64,000 nt of DNA, taken from contig JARKIF010000043.1 in the NCBI GenBank assembly GCA_029378245.1, positions 372,001-436,000 on the forward strand. The letters run 5' to 3'. The notes under the pieces were generated by a model. That model saw nothing but the letters and a program-made list of their open reading frames with translations, made no database searches and was not told the origin of the DNA. A program made the position numbers and the translations under genes. Source of the DNA: Roridomyces roridus (taxonomy: Eukaryota > Basidiomycota > Agaricomycetes > Agaricales > Mycenaceae). How positions within the stretch are numbered: the first letter of the stretch is position 1; each line of letters begins with the position of its first letter. Positions 1 to 13,553 of the stretch are shown here, one piece after another.

Positions 1-3000
1 CGGGAAAGTTGCATCCAATCAAACGCACTGAAAAAAACCTTGAGCGGTTGGTCGACAAAAAGAACAAAAAAAAACTAACCATTCCCATCCGGCTCTCCTA
101 CACCATACAACATTTCCGTCGGATGGAACGCCAAAGAACTCAATCGAGGAATGAACGGCGACAAACCGCGGGACGGCTGTGCCGTCAAGCCAGTCGAGAC
201 ATTGAAATTAGAAACCTCCTGGTCGGTTCGCAAAGCCCGCACAGTGACGCGTTGCGTTTTCCAGCTCCTTGATGATATAGCGGAAGTGCTGTGGACACTG
301 TCAATACTGAACGAAGCGAAAAAGTGGCTATGACTCACGCTGCAAATACACCTGCTGTAGGATGGCAGTCAAACGCCGAAAGTCCATGGGGTAGAACGTC
401 CCAGGTCTTGCAAGCACTATTTTGACCCCGTAAATCCCACAGCTTGACCTTGCCGTCCAGACTGAAAGGAAAAATGAGATCAAATATGATGGCATTACGA
501 GCATGGCGTACCTGGCTGAAAGGAATTGCTGGGTCGTCGTTGGATCATAACGGACACTCTGCACCCAGGACTCGTGCTCAGTATAGGTCCGTACCACAGC
601 CCTGTCCTCCTCAAGTCGCCGATCGAATATCTTGACTTCACCATTCGCAAAGCTGGCGGCAAAGAACTGAGAATATCCCATATCCCCAACGATCGAAGTG
701 ACGGGGCTCTCCGAGTAGGTCTCCAGATCCTATGACAACGAATTAGAGGGATCATTCAGAGATCAGACCAAACTCACGAGTATAGGCGTTTCCGTCTGAG
801 CGTCCCATACTTTGATGATCCGCGAATCTCCACCGACAAGAAGAATCCCCATAGACTGCTTCCAATCCATGACGACCCCAGCACCTTGTGGACAGGGCAG
901 AATCTCCGTCAGTCCACGGAACGCGCTGACCATTTGAACAGGTCCTTGGTCCACAGCGGGATCGTAGTTCCGATAAAGACGAACAATGCCGTCGGAAGAC
1001 GCAGTCAAGATGATACCCCCGACGTCTTGGTTTATGATTTGCAGCGATGTAACAGCCGTGCCCGACGGGTTTCCATTGTGGAACATACTCAGTCGTCGAC
1101 GATGGTACCAATCCCAGACGCTGCAAGAAAGTTAGCTTTTAGAAAACCGCGCCAGAAAAAAGGTACCCACCTAATAACATCAAACTCATTGGCGACAAAC
1201 AGATGTTGGTCGTATGAATGGAATGCCATGGTCAAAGGATGGCCCGAGACGTGTAGCGTCCCCACCGACCTGTCCCAAGGCCGTTTTTCTGGTACAGCGT
1301 CAATGAAATGTCCAAGACACGAAAAAAGTCCACACACCAGCCACATCAATCTGCTTCTGCGTCTCGTTAATAACCTCATCGTTCCGGTTCTGCCGCCAGA
1401 GCTGGTAATTGAACTGGATACTCCCCGGCTCGTCCGCCTCCGCTTGCTAACCCTCTAATCAGCACTTGCCAAAAAAACAGCGAACAAAAGAACTCACCCT
1501 CATCTGCGGCTCAGTGAAATATTCACTGCACCAATCAAAGAAGGTGCTCTTGAGCGGCAACACATCAGCCATCCCAATACCCGTCCCAAGCCCCAAGATG
1601 ACGCTGTTATTCGAGTCCATCGAAGACATACTGCTGCTCGGACTCGCACCAGGCCCACCATGATGGTGCCCATGCCCTCTCCGCATCCCAGGCCGTCTTC
1701 GTGCCCGCAGGCGCTCCATATCCTCCTCCACAAGCGCTTCGATAACGTTCCACGCCATAAAGTCTGCACTGGGCGGCGGCGGGGCAGCGTCAAGGAAAGA
1801 AGCTGCTCGAGGAGATGGTGGCGCGCTACCAACTCGTGACTGATATCCACTAGGCTGCACCAGCGTCGTGGATGAATCCATATAAGGCGATGCGTAACGC
1901 GCCAAATTGAGATTCGGAGACGGAGGGCGCGAACAACCAGCGGCGTCTGTCCTTAACGACTGCGTGTCAGCAGCAACGGGCGTCGCATGGTGCGTTTCCT
2001 CGGAAGCCGGGAACGCAATTCCGTTCGCCAAAGACTTGAGCGCGTGGGCGAAAGACGACGTCCGGCGCAGCGTGTTGCTGACTCCGTTGGAAATGGTACT
2101 CGTCATCGTATCCGATCGCTTCATGCCTGGCCGTGGTCCTGGAGACGGTGGAGGCGCAATAGACGGGGAAGCAGACATCAAAGACACTTGAGATGCCACC
2201 CGCTTGCGAGCTGGTGTCGGCTCGGGCGCATGCAGAGTCGTGTCGCGGAGTCTGGTGAACGGCGACTCGAGCAGCAGAGCCATTATGTAGTCCAATACCG
2301 TCTGCGCGTTGGTCGCTACCTCGTGGTACGGGTCCACCGAGAGGTCCAAGAGGATTACAAACATGGTGAAGAAGGAGGACAGGTACACCCGGTGTTCGAC
2401 CTGCTCGTTCTCCTCAAACCTCTCCAGCCAATCCGAGACGGCCTGGTTGGTGATATCCTCGTCATGTCCGCCATGACTCGTCTGCTGCTGTTGCTTCCAC
2501 TTCCGATCCTCCTCCCAATAGAGCCAGGCACAGACGACAAAGAAGCCGCGGTACTCCTTGACCAAACAACTCAGCAACACGATAATCTCCTTCCGGCACA
2601 TGGGGCTGGCATCGTCCTTGATCGCCAACGTCGCACCAGTGACCACAGCGACCTCGGTCTTGAAATGATCGCGCTTGGAATCAAACTGAGGCATCGACCC
2701 GCTCCCGCCACCGCCCCTCTTGCGCGCTCCCAGAGGTGCCCCACTCGCACCCATAAACGTGCTAAGCGCATACAACGCTGCACACCGTACCTCCACCGAG
2801 TCGTCCGAAAGCAGCTGAATAAGCTTATCGGGCGTCCCACAGTCCACACCCCTAGCCTTATTCTCATCACTCGCGTCCCAGATCTGCGCAATGCACAGCG
2901 CGCTCCACTGCCGCAGCAAAAAGTCCGGATCGTCCAGTTTGTCGTAGCAGTGATCAAACACCCGCGCGTGAATGCAGGCGTCTTGACCCGGAGAGTAATC

Positions 3001-5015
3001 GCGTGCAGCCGCAGCTAAGATGAAGGAACACATCGCCTTGTGTTCTGACGAATTCGGTAGCGCTGGCTCGTCCCGTGTCCCCAGGATGTTCGCAAAGTAC
3101 TTGTATCCATTCGTATTCACCAAGTCGACCTGGACGGTCGGATCGACAGCGAGGATCCTCGCCCAGATGAATATGAGAACAGGCCGCAAATCGGGACCGG
3201 CGGCTTGCAGTAACTTGCTGATGTACGGGAAGATTCCAATCGTCAGCACCAGGTGGACTGCCCAAGGACCCAAATCCACAAACTGCGAGAGCAGAATGAG
3301 GGCACGCAGCCGGTGAGGCTGGCAGAGCAACACCTGCAGGACGATGGGAAGCTGGTCCGGCGGCTTGCGAGGGACGAGGTGCGACTCCTTGACGGGCTCA
3401 GTCTCCGACAATGCATTCAGACTCTCCGCAGACCCAGACCCATAGTGATCTCCAGGCGGCGGCAACGACATGGGGCCACGTTTGGTGAGAGCAGCGCCGC
3501 CGCGCGATATCCACACCTCGAACGCTGTCAACTGGTCGGCAAAGAATCGACTCGGGATGTAGTTGTAGCCCTTGTCTCCTGGCAGTTTCGCGGGCTGATT
3601 TGACCCGATTCGGCCAGGGCGGGAGGAGATGGTGAGTGGGGAATCGACAACGACCGCATTGACGTCGGGGGTTTTGTAGAGGAGATCCGGGAGCTGCCGG
3701 AGACATGCGTCAACAGCGAGATCCCAGGTCGCCCATAGGGGATGGGTGTTGGTCGGCGGGAGTGGAGGATACGTGTGCGGGGTGCAGTGGTAGTTCTTCA
3801 TGATCCTCTCGGCGAGGAGGAAGTTCCGGAAGAGCGACGCGATGAGGAGGTCGCATCGGTACAACCGCGTGAAGACGTCGCGTGAAAAGGTTGTCCATGC
3901 GATAGTGTCGGTGATGGCGGTGAAAATCCAGTTCAATTCGCCCAAGGGCGTCTTCCGATCTTTAAGATCACCGGGAAGTTGTAGAACCATGTCGGCGGTG
4001 ATGTTGTTAGGAAGCTGGTGGTGCATGATGAAGTAGCGGAGGGCGATGTCGATTGGGGAGGTGAGGCATGATGTGAAGAGATCGGCGGGGAGTTCGGGGC
4101 AAGATGGCAGCTGTTCATTGGCAGCACACGCCGCGAGCTGGAGCGACTGCATGAACGGCTGCGCTCCATCGACCGGACCACCGTGCCTCAGCTGCGCTTC
4201 GAGATCCCGCCGCTCGGCAAAGATGTTAAAGTTGGTGAGGAGGTGTCCGGCTGCAGAGCAGTCCCAGATGTAGATACCGGGTGAACCCAGCCACGTCTGC
4301 ACCTCCTGCAGAGACACTGGGATGTATTGCGTGTAATTGCGGTTAAAACACCACAACTCGCCGCTCGCGGTCGGCTTGGGTACACCGTGGCCGTTGTAAT
4401 GGAATAGTATGGCGTCGTCCTTGGCTTGTTTGCGTAGGGACTGGCAGGAGCGCCATAGGTCGTCGTAAGACGGATCTTGAACGGCCTTGTACTGAATCTT
4501 CAGGCTCAGACCCTCGAACTGAAGCTTCAGATTAGCCGCAATAGCCTCCATGGCTTTCTGCGACGGCATGGTATGCGGATCGACCCAGGCCTCCAACACC
4601 GCACACGGATTGGTCTTGACAACATCTGGTGGGTCGACGTCGATGTTGAGGCAAAGGACGAGGGCCGCGTTGGCAGTTTTGAGTTTGCCGGGAGACGAAC
4701 CACGCCATGGGACGGCCTTGGATGACCATGGGGGTAGAGGGGTGGGGTTACCACAGCTGAGATGGCGTTTGGCTGACCAGTACGGCACGGGCGGCGACGA
4801 GGACATTTCTGTATCGATCGCATTGTCGTCCGAGTACTGGGTACCGTTCATGAGAAGCCCGTTGGGATTCGGCCGCAACACAGAGCGCGTTTGGTCGGAA
4901 TGAGATTCGCTTTCACGTTCTTCCCAGTCATCGCGATCCCGTTGCCAGTGCCTTGTATCGCCTGAGGCACATATTAGATGCGAACAGCATTCTACCATGG
5001 CTGCTCACCCGCCAT
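1..5015 (-). CDS. Raptor/Kog1/Mip1-type TORC1 scaffold (3' end beyond window)
   Basis: Scaffold subunit of TOR complex 1 that presents substrates to the TOR kinase. The large exon (1498-4961) carries the raptor N-terminal caspase-like domain, with the GHG and DCSAAG motifs of the His/Cys dyad, then HEAT-like helices. Downstream exons encode WD40 repeats (IKVWD, VKLWD, LAFHPTEMLYGVGEPDG). The likely start is ATG 5013-5015: a 7-nt first exon followed by intron 4962-5008 joins in frame to GDTRHWQRD. The alternative is an in-frame ATG at 4998 reading through that intron. Clear introns include 1447-1497 and 28-79; after the latter the frame continues VRLIGCNFP into position 1, so the last residues lie outside. 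At least seven introns are inferred. Assignment is certain at family level. It reads divergently from nothing close; the OYE gene upstream is on the same strand. Confidence 0.95.
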
Positions 5016-5393
5016 CGGCTCGCCCGTGTTCACTGTGGGTCTCCTGCGCTGCGTTTGTCTTGGAACGGACATTGAGCCCCGACTGTGTGCGTAGCGTGTT
5101 GAATGGACGTCGTCGGTGACAGCAAATGGCTTTTTACACACCTATGCTGCTCTTGTTACTCCCAGAGAGCCACCGAGATGCGAAGAGGGCGCAATAGTGG
5201 AGTGTGTGCCAACGTCCGGTGTTTCCTTTTGGGGATGCCCACGAGGCACGCGAGTTAATTGCCTCAGTCATCTCGTCGATTCTGGACCCTCTCGCTGGAT
5301 GCATGCGTATTATTACCAGCCCGGAGCCATCCTTAACTTTCTCAAATTTATACTGAACTGGGGTTTGTGTACACGACGACGTATTCAAAATTA

Positions 5394-6649
5394 TCACTGC
5401 GTCGATTCTGCGAACGGATAGTCCGTATACCCCTTGGGATCCAAATTCCCTGGGCAATAGTACAACGACCGATCCCCGACCGTCAGTGGCACATCATGCA
5501 GCAGTCTATACGGCAAATCCGGCTACCAGTCACTTCAGTACCCTGTTTCGTCGCCAGTAATAATAAAACTCACATTGGCGATAAACGACCTCGCAAAGGC
5601 CACCAAATCGCCCTTCTCTTCCGCCACAGCGAGGGCAGTTTCGCGAGTATGCCCCCCGGCGCTGATGAGCGGACTCTCACCCCAAATCTCGCGGATAAAG
5701 TCATTTGAGCGCCCAGCCTTCAATTCGACGGTCTCCGGCCCATCCGCGCGCGGCTCCACGACGTGCAGGTAGGCGAGCTCAGGGAACCGCTCGCGCAGCT
5801 CAGTGACGAGGTACGTGAACGTGGCTTGAGGATCCTTGGGGTCGGTGAAGTGCATGTCTACGAAAACCAGTCAGGACTGGAATATTGCAGAAAAATCAAG
5901 ACAAACCATTGTACGTGCCCCAAGGACTGATTCGGAACCCAGTCTTCTCCTGCCCGATGACTTTCACGACGGCCTCGGCAACCTCGAGCGGGAACCGCGC
6001 ACGGTTCTCGACCGATCCGCCATACAGGTCCTTCCGGACGTTGCTCCCATCGTGCAGGAACTGGTCTATGAGGTACCCATTCGGAGCACCGATCTCGATC
6101 CCGTCAAAGCCCCCTCTGTGGACCGCGTTGGAGGCGGCGGTGGAATACAGTTGGACGTATTCTTGAATTTCCTCGATCGTCAGAGCACGAGGGATCTCTG
6201 CCTGCCCCGCCACGGGAATAGCTGACGGGCCTACGAGGGGGAAGCCGTCCGCGGCCAGTACCGCTGCGTCTGCAGGACGTCCCACTGCCCACAGTTCCAT
6301 GAATACATACGAGCCTTTCGCATGGACGGCATCCGTGATCTGCGAACCTCGTATGAGTGCTTGGATCACCGTTTGGAAAACACCACACCTTTTTCCATGC
6401 AGCAATCTGCTCTTCAGACCAGATACCCGGAGCATTGTTATACCCGCCCGCCTGCGGTGCAATAAACGTCGCTTCGGTGACTAGAAGGCTTCCAGGAGTG
6501 TTCGCTCGCTGTTCGTAGTATTCCGCGACGTGAGGAAGAGGGACATGGTTCGCGTCGGCTCGAAACCTTGTCGCCGGCGCAAAAATGACGCGGTGGGCTA
6601 GTTCGATGTCGCCTACACGAATGGGTTGGAAGAGCTTGGGACTCGACAT
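5394..6649 (-). CDS. Old Yellow Enzyme-like NADH:flavin oxidoreductase
   Basis: FMN-dependent ene-reductase family, TIM barrel. The start MSSPKLFQPIRVGDIELAHRV is the usual OYE N-terminus, followed by APATRFRAD, FMELWAVGR, the NGYLIDQF segment, YGGSVENRARFPLEV, HVVEPRADG and SAGGHTRETA. Introns are visible after IAAWKK, after the ISPWGTYNG region and before the last exon, which ends DYPFAESTQ. Family members are about 370-400 residues, matching this one. Odd point: the substrate-anchoring HxxN signature reads GAPN (about 6089-6100), so the expected His is Gly while Asn and the following Tyr are kept. The substrate is unknown. Same-strand neighbours do not suggest a pathway. Confidence 0.9.
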
Positions 6650-6796
6650 GATGATTGGGCTGAGAAACAGGTTGGTATCCCATCTTTTTATGTGGGGGCG
6701 CGTGGAGCGCGTCTTGCATGGTTTGTCAGGGTTGGTAAAACCTGACTGAGCACTGCGCCTAGCCTAGGCGGTCTTACAATTTTAATTCAATTTGTA

Positions 6797-7118
6797 TTAC
6801 AAAGGGCATGGGCCCCGTACGCCGCGTCGGTTGGATTCCGCTTTGGCTCGGGTCGGGTCGGAAGGAGAGCGAGAGCCAGTCGGAGTGTCTTCACATTTAA
6901 TCCCCATGCAATCCAGCTCTTCCAAGATTCTTCCACAGACGCTGAATGACGATGAATGACGTTGATCTTCCTCATGAGGTCCAGTAGCAAGCACGGAGCG
7001 TTGCTGGAGTGCTTGGAAAAAGAGTTGACTCAGATTTTGACAGCTCTCCAGAGTTTCGCAGATAGGTTTCTTCAAGAGAGCCGGAGTAAATTTGCTCGAG
7101 AACTGGTTGAGGGCCATC
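6797..7118 (-). CDS. Possible small hypothetical protein
   Basis: An open frame of about 106 codons from MALNQFSSKFTP to GVRGPCPL, head-to-head with the F-box gene at 7226. It contains a short amphipathic Leu-rich stretch (ETLESCQNLSQLFFQALQQ) that could be a coiled coil of a small complex subunit. No family was recognised. An intron in the second half is possible because the C-terminus is low-complexity and basic. The frame remains open upstream to 7195, but that would overlap the neighbouring promoter. It may simply be 5' flanking sequence of the F-box gene. Confidence 0.3.
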
Positions 7119-7225
7119 TTGTCGTCGACGTTGTGGTTAGAAGCAAAAGTTGAATTGCCACCGACATCACTCTCTCTATCAGCGCTCACATCCACATGTC
7201 TGGGCTCCCTTTCTCTCGCGGGACA

Positions 7226-8788
7226 TGCTCTTCACAGACCTCGTCCCAGACATAATATTCGCAATCCTCGCCTTCCTGGACATCTCGACCGTCATATCAA
7301 TCGCCCAGACTTGTCAACTTCTCCACTCGCTCGCATTCTCCAAAAGCGTGTGGATTGCTCTGGTCGAAGACCTCCGTCTGCGCTCGATTCTGGATTATGG
7401 CCCGAATCTTCAAGAATCATCAGTAGACGAGCTCATTCAACTCGTCAAACGAACCGTACTGGGCCCCGACTCGTGGCTATCCGGCCCCAGGATGAGCGCG
7501 GTTGTCGCTCAGCGGAAAATCCACCTCCACCCACCCATGTCCTCCAGCATCGACAGCATGCCGCGGTTGCTTCCTAGCGGCCGTCACGTCTTCTTGAACA
7601 ACTCGACCATTCTCGAGTGTTGGAGCGTCGCTGAGGACCGGCTCGTTTGGAGGCACAAACCAGCTGTTGAGTATGCACAAGTGCTGCAATATGCTGTCGA
7701 GGAGAAGCCTGCGGAGGGGTCGGTCGTCATCATGATATGCGAGCGGACATTTCCACCGTCCCCGGACGTCCCTCGTTCCAAGTACGTGTTCCTTGTTGCT
7801 CCCCAAACGTCTAATTGAATCACCGCAGTTATGTAGAGATAATACAACTCGATCTCGACACAGGTGGAATAATGGAACTGCTATTCACACTCTTACCGGG
7901 CCCTACCGTGGTCGACAATCCATTCTACCTGCCCGTGATTTGTGGTGCAGTGGCTGCAGTGGCCACCAGCTCGTCTCAGGCTGAATACCTGTTCCTTAAT
8001 TGGGTGACTCGGTCCTCGCTCGCCCTAACATGTACCTGTGACAGTCCAGTTCGTATCGCTCTTCCACTCCGTTCACCCCGACTAACTACTCTCAGGAATG
8101 TCTCCCGCAAATCACCCTCATCCCGGGACACATCCTCTTCAAGACCTATAACCCATTCACCGCACAAGACGAGCTCCTGGTCGCTCCACTGACGGCACTC
8201 AAACCCCACTGGCAGCCCTTCCTGCAGCAAGAGACGGGCACGCTCATCGCCTGGTCTCGCGACATTGTCTTTGCCGCCGATCTCACAGACCTCACGATCT
8301 TCAGCGATCCCTTCCTCTGGAAATCCATCGCCCGCGTCTCTGTCTTTGCCAACCCACTCAAGACAGACGCTTATCGCGTGTGGGTTTACTACGTCCCCCT
8401 TGGCGGGGAAACCATCCCTGCGAGCCATCGTGCCCGACACTGGGTCTACTTTCCCCGTGCGTCGGCCTACCAATCCTACGCTCTCACAGTGGCCACGGCC
8501 TGCCAATGGCAGCGTTGTGCACCTGACATGCCGCCCACACTACGAAATCGCGAGCACAGTCTGGGTGTAACGTATGCGGGGCACACTTTTGTCGCGACGT
8601 ATACTCTCCCCATTACAAGACGGCTCTGGGTCGTCCCACGCGATGGGGTCTCGGAGGACGGGGGTGGCGACGAACATATCTCGCTCTGTAGGCCGGAGGA
8701 CGAGTGTTCTGACGGAGATGTGTCGCCGTTTGGCGGGGCGGTGACGTTTGCGAAGAAGGGGGGCATTGTTCTGTCGTACTTTGATTGA
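7226..8788 (+). CDS. F-box protein
   Basis: Likely substrate adaptor of an SCF ubiquitin ligase. The start at 7226 gives an F-box directly at the N-terminus (LVPDIIFAILAFLDISTVISIAQTC..., residues about 4-50). The rest is a beta-rich region typical of Agaricomycete F-box proteins, with no recognisable LRR or WD signature. Three exons are inferred: 7226-7781, 7829-8048 and 8096-8788. The first intron has a good GTACGT donor; the second has a weak GTTCGT donor but keeps frame (DSP/ECLPQITLIPGH). It ends only 7 bp from the stop of the convergent Swi5 gene, so the two 3' UTRs must overlap. Ligand unknown. Confidence 0.8.
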
Positions 8789-8795
8789 ATACATA

Positions 8796-9193
8796 CTAGT
8801 CACTATCGTGCAAGTCCAAGTCGTCGTGAATCTGTCTAATCGTAGTCTCCTTCAACGTTGCAAGCTGCAAGGATTCAAAAAAATTGAAGAGATGGACATT
8901 TGTAACACCCACTTTGCCAATAAGGATCTGCGTCGCGTCCTTCGCCTCGTTGTAACGATGGAGCAGCTTGATATGCTTCTTGTTTATCGCCTCCGCGTCG
9001 ACATTCTCCCTGCTAGCGTCAAAACGCGTCGAAAACACGTCGTAAGGATGTGTATACCCCAACTCCTTCTGCAGGCTCTCAACCTCGGCTTGCAGGGCAG
9101 CCACACGGGCTTCTTGTTTCTGTATTCTCGATTAGTGGCTTGGAGGGAGTTCACGCCTAGATGTCGTGCCTTGGCTGAGATTGGTGCGTGCAT
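8796..9193 (-). CDS. Swi5-like recombination mediator subunit
   Basis: Swi5 forms a complex with Sfr1 that helps Rad51/Dmc1 strand exchange. Three exons are inferred. ATG 9191-9193 opens MHAPISAKARHLG; an intron with a CACTAATC branch site joins it in phase 0 to KQEARVAALQAEVESLQKEL (coiled coil). The signature KKHIKLLHRYNEAKDATQILIGK follows. A last intron (GTGGGT...TTGCAG) joins LIGK to LATLKETTIRQIHDDLDLHDSD. The conserved Swi5 block (HI..LH.YNE.KD..Q.LIGKLA) is restored only when that intron is removed, which supports the model. About 100 residues, usual for the family. Tail-to-tail with the F-box gene; the methyltransferase stop lies about 45 bp upstream of its start. Confidence 0.85.
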
Positions 9194-9237
9194 GAGTGCA
9201 GGAGTCAAGAGACGCGTCGATTACATACAGATCAAAA

Positions 9238-10047
9238 TTATACTTTGCACACAAGCTCTCCGTGAATCATAGCAAACCACGCGTCGGGCTGCGCTCCCCA
9301 GTCCCTCCACGCTTGCCCGATGTTATCCAAGTCCTCCTGCGTCAGGAACCCACGCTCGACACTCGTCTTTGCAAAATTGGATGAAAGCACGCGGTCGGCC
9401 CAAGTCGAAGACCACCACGCCACGTCCTCGGGCGTGCTAAAGCACCACGAGCTCGCAGACGCAGTGACTTGCTCGCGTTTGAGCCCAGCTTGAAGTGCCC
9501 AGGAAAGTAAATGCCGCCCAGCGTTGGGTTCCCCGCCATTCGAGCGTGCAAGCTGATCGTAGCTCACAAGCCACTGGCTCATACCGGCGTTCTCGGGATA
9601 CCAAACCATCGTCTTGTAATCCGCGTCTCGGACGGCGACGAACCCTCCAGGCTTGGTCACGCGCACCATCTCGCGCAACGCTTGGACTGGGTCGGGTACG
9701 TGTTGGAGTACTTGGTGAGCATGCACGACGTCGAACGAGGCGTCCGGGAAATCGAGCGCAAGAACGTCGGCGACCGAGTATGTGACGTTACTCACACCTT
9801 GCGCCACGGCGTCGGCCTGGGCTTGTTGAAGAACGCCTTTGAAGGAGGGCTCAATGCCCGTGATGTGCCCGTCTGGTACGAGTCTCGCAAGATCGAGCGT
9901 GATGGTCCCGGGGCCGCAACCCACGTCCAATATGTGCATGTCTGGCTTGAGGGAACTCAGGAGATAGCCGCATGAATTCTCCGCAGTGCGCCAAGAATGC
10001 GAACGGAGGACAGATTCATGGTGGCCGTGCGTATATTGGCTGGTCAT
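9238..10047 (-). CDS. Class I SAM-dependent methyltransferase (UbiE/Coq5-like fold)
   Basis: Single-exon gene of 269 codons starting MTSQYTHGHHESVLRSHSWRTAENS. Motif I is ILDVGCGPGTITLDLA, the acidic ribose-binding residue lies in ITGIEPS, motif II region is SFDVVHAHQVLQHVPDP and post-II is MVRVTKPGGFVAVRD. This is the common fungal 'methyltransferase type 11' architecture. The substrate cannot be told from sequence. The reading frame is open further upstream to 10128, but the start at 10047 matches where family members begin. Confidence 0.88.
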   Translation of the reverse strand: MTSQYTHGHHESVLRSHSWRTAENSCGYLLSSLKPDMHILDVGCGPGTITLDLARLVPDGHITGIEPSFKGVLQQAQADAVAQGVSNVTYSVADVLALDFPDASFDVVHAHQVLQHVPDPVQALREMVRVTKPGGFVAVRDADYKTMVWYPENAGMSQWLVSYDQLARSNGGEPNAGRHLLSWALQAGLKREQVTASASSWCFSTPEDVAWWSSTWADRVLSSNFAKTSVERGFLTQEDLDNIGQAWRDWGAQPDAWFAMIHGELVCKV

Positions 10048-11213
10048 GAAGGAGCGGAGAGGGATTATTTCGGCCGAAAATCCGACAAACAACTTGCAGA
10101 CAGCCGCCATCTTCCAAACTCTCAACACTCAACCTGGACACGATTCCCGGAGCATCTACCTCACTTCTAACCCACTGTGTGATTTTTTCGGCGTCTCTCT
10201 TGACCACCTTGGCTCCACTCCACGCCCAACTTCTTCCCTCTTCTTCCTTGGAAAATCTCTCCCATGTATCGCTGGCCAAGAGTTATTGGAGCCCCCCGGG
10301 TCTCGTGCCTCTGCTTCTGCATTCTGCAGTGATACGGAATATGCATTCACCCACAATACCACAATAGCAGAACCTATTTGCGGTAGATTCAGAGTCGGAT
10401 GACCGTGAATTCCTACATCCACGTCATCTCTTTTCTTGTCTTGAGAACCACTCGCCGTTCATCGCGGACCGCGCAAATCATCACTTACGGACCGTGAATC
10501 CGGTGGGAGTGGCCCCGGGTTTCGACGTCGACTGGTGGCACTGGCTTAACAACGAGCGGACGGAACCGACGTGGTGCTCTCCATCGCGTGACCGTCTCGT
10601 GCAGCAAATGCGCCGAATATTTATCCATGAACGCTCAGGATTGGCTTGGTCCGCCTTGCTCCGTTCCCCCTTCGGCCGCCCTGCCCTTCCACTCACCGCC
10701 ATTGGTCCTCGAGCGCCATATCCACGGCCAATCAGATGCGCTCGCTCGTCCGTGTGTAACTGGCACCTGTTAATGGTCATGGTCACTTGCCCGACGTATT
10801 CATAGTGGCCCTCCCACGGCTATTAGGGGGTTGTGCGACGGAGCCGAAGTGGGGTGGGCTCGCCAGAGCTATAGGTGTTTACAGCTTCACAGGATCCGGC
10901 GGGTGCCGGGCAAGTTTATTTTATTTCAGTGTTTTCCCGAGCTGCTTGATCTCACGCCGCTACTTCGGGGAATATAGGTCGTTGCGAAGATGGGATAGGA
11001 CAGGATAGATTAACCGCAGCCAATGGACTGGGAAACTAGACGCATGTGACGCTAGGGTCATTTTGGCTGTCGAGAACCATGGACGTTGGGTGGAGTCGGC
11101 GGTGCAAGGACATGCAGAAGAAAAGTAAGGAAAATAATATATTGTACAGCAGGAAACAGGGATATGTACAGCACGTCGCGTCATGAATGGCTCGGTCGTC
11201 TGACTGCAAAAAA
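10048..11213. other. Intergenic region without recognised gene
   Basis: Roughly 1.2 kb between the methyltransferase start and the beta-glucosidase stop. It has several CCAAT/ATTGG-type pentamers around 10690-10740 and short frames with no family signal. It probably holds the methyltransferase promoter and the 3' region of the glucosidase gene. Confidence 0.5.

Positions 11214-13553
<2,340 letters not shown>

Noticed and set aside
1987..3018. Long plus-strand open frame of 343 codons
   Set aside because: Antisense to the conserved Raptor exon; Arg/His-rich composition with no domain, a codon-bias shadow.
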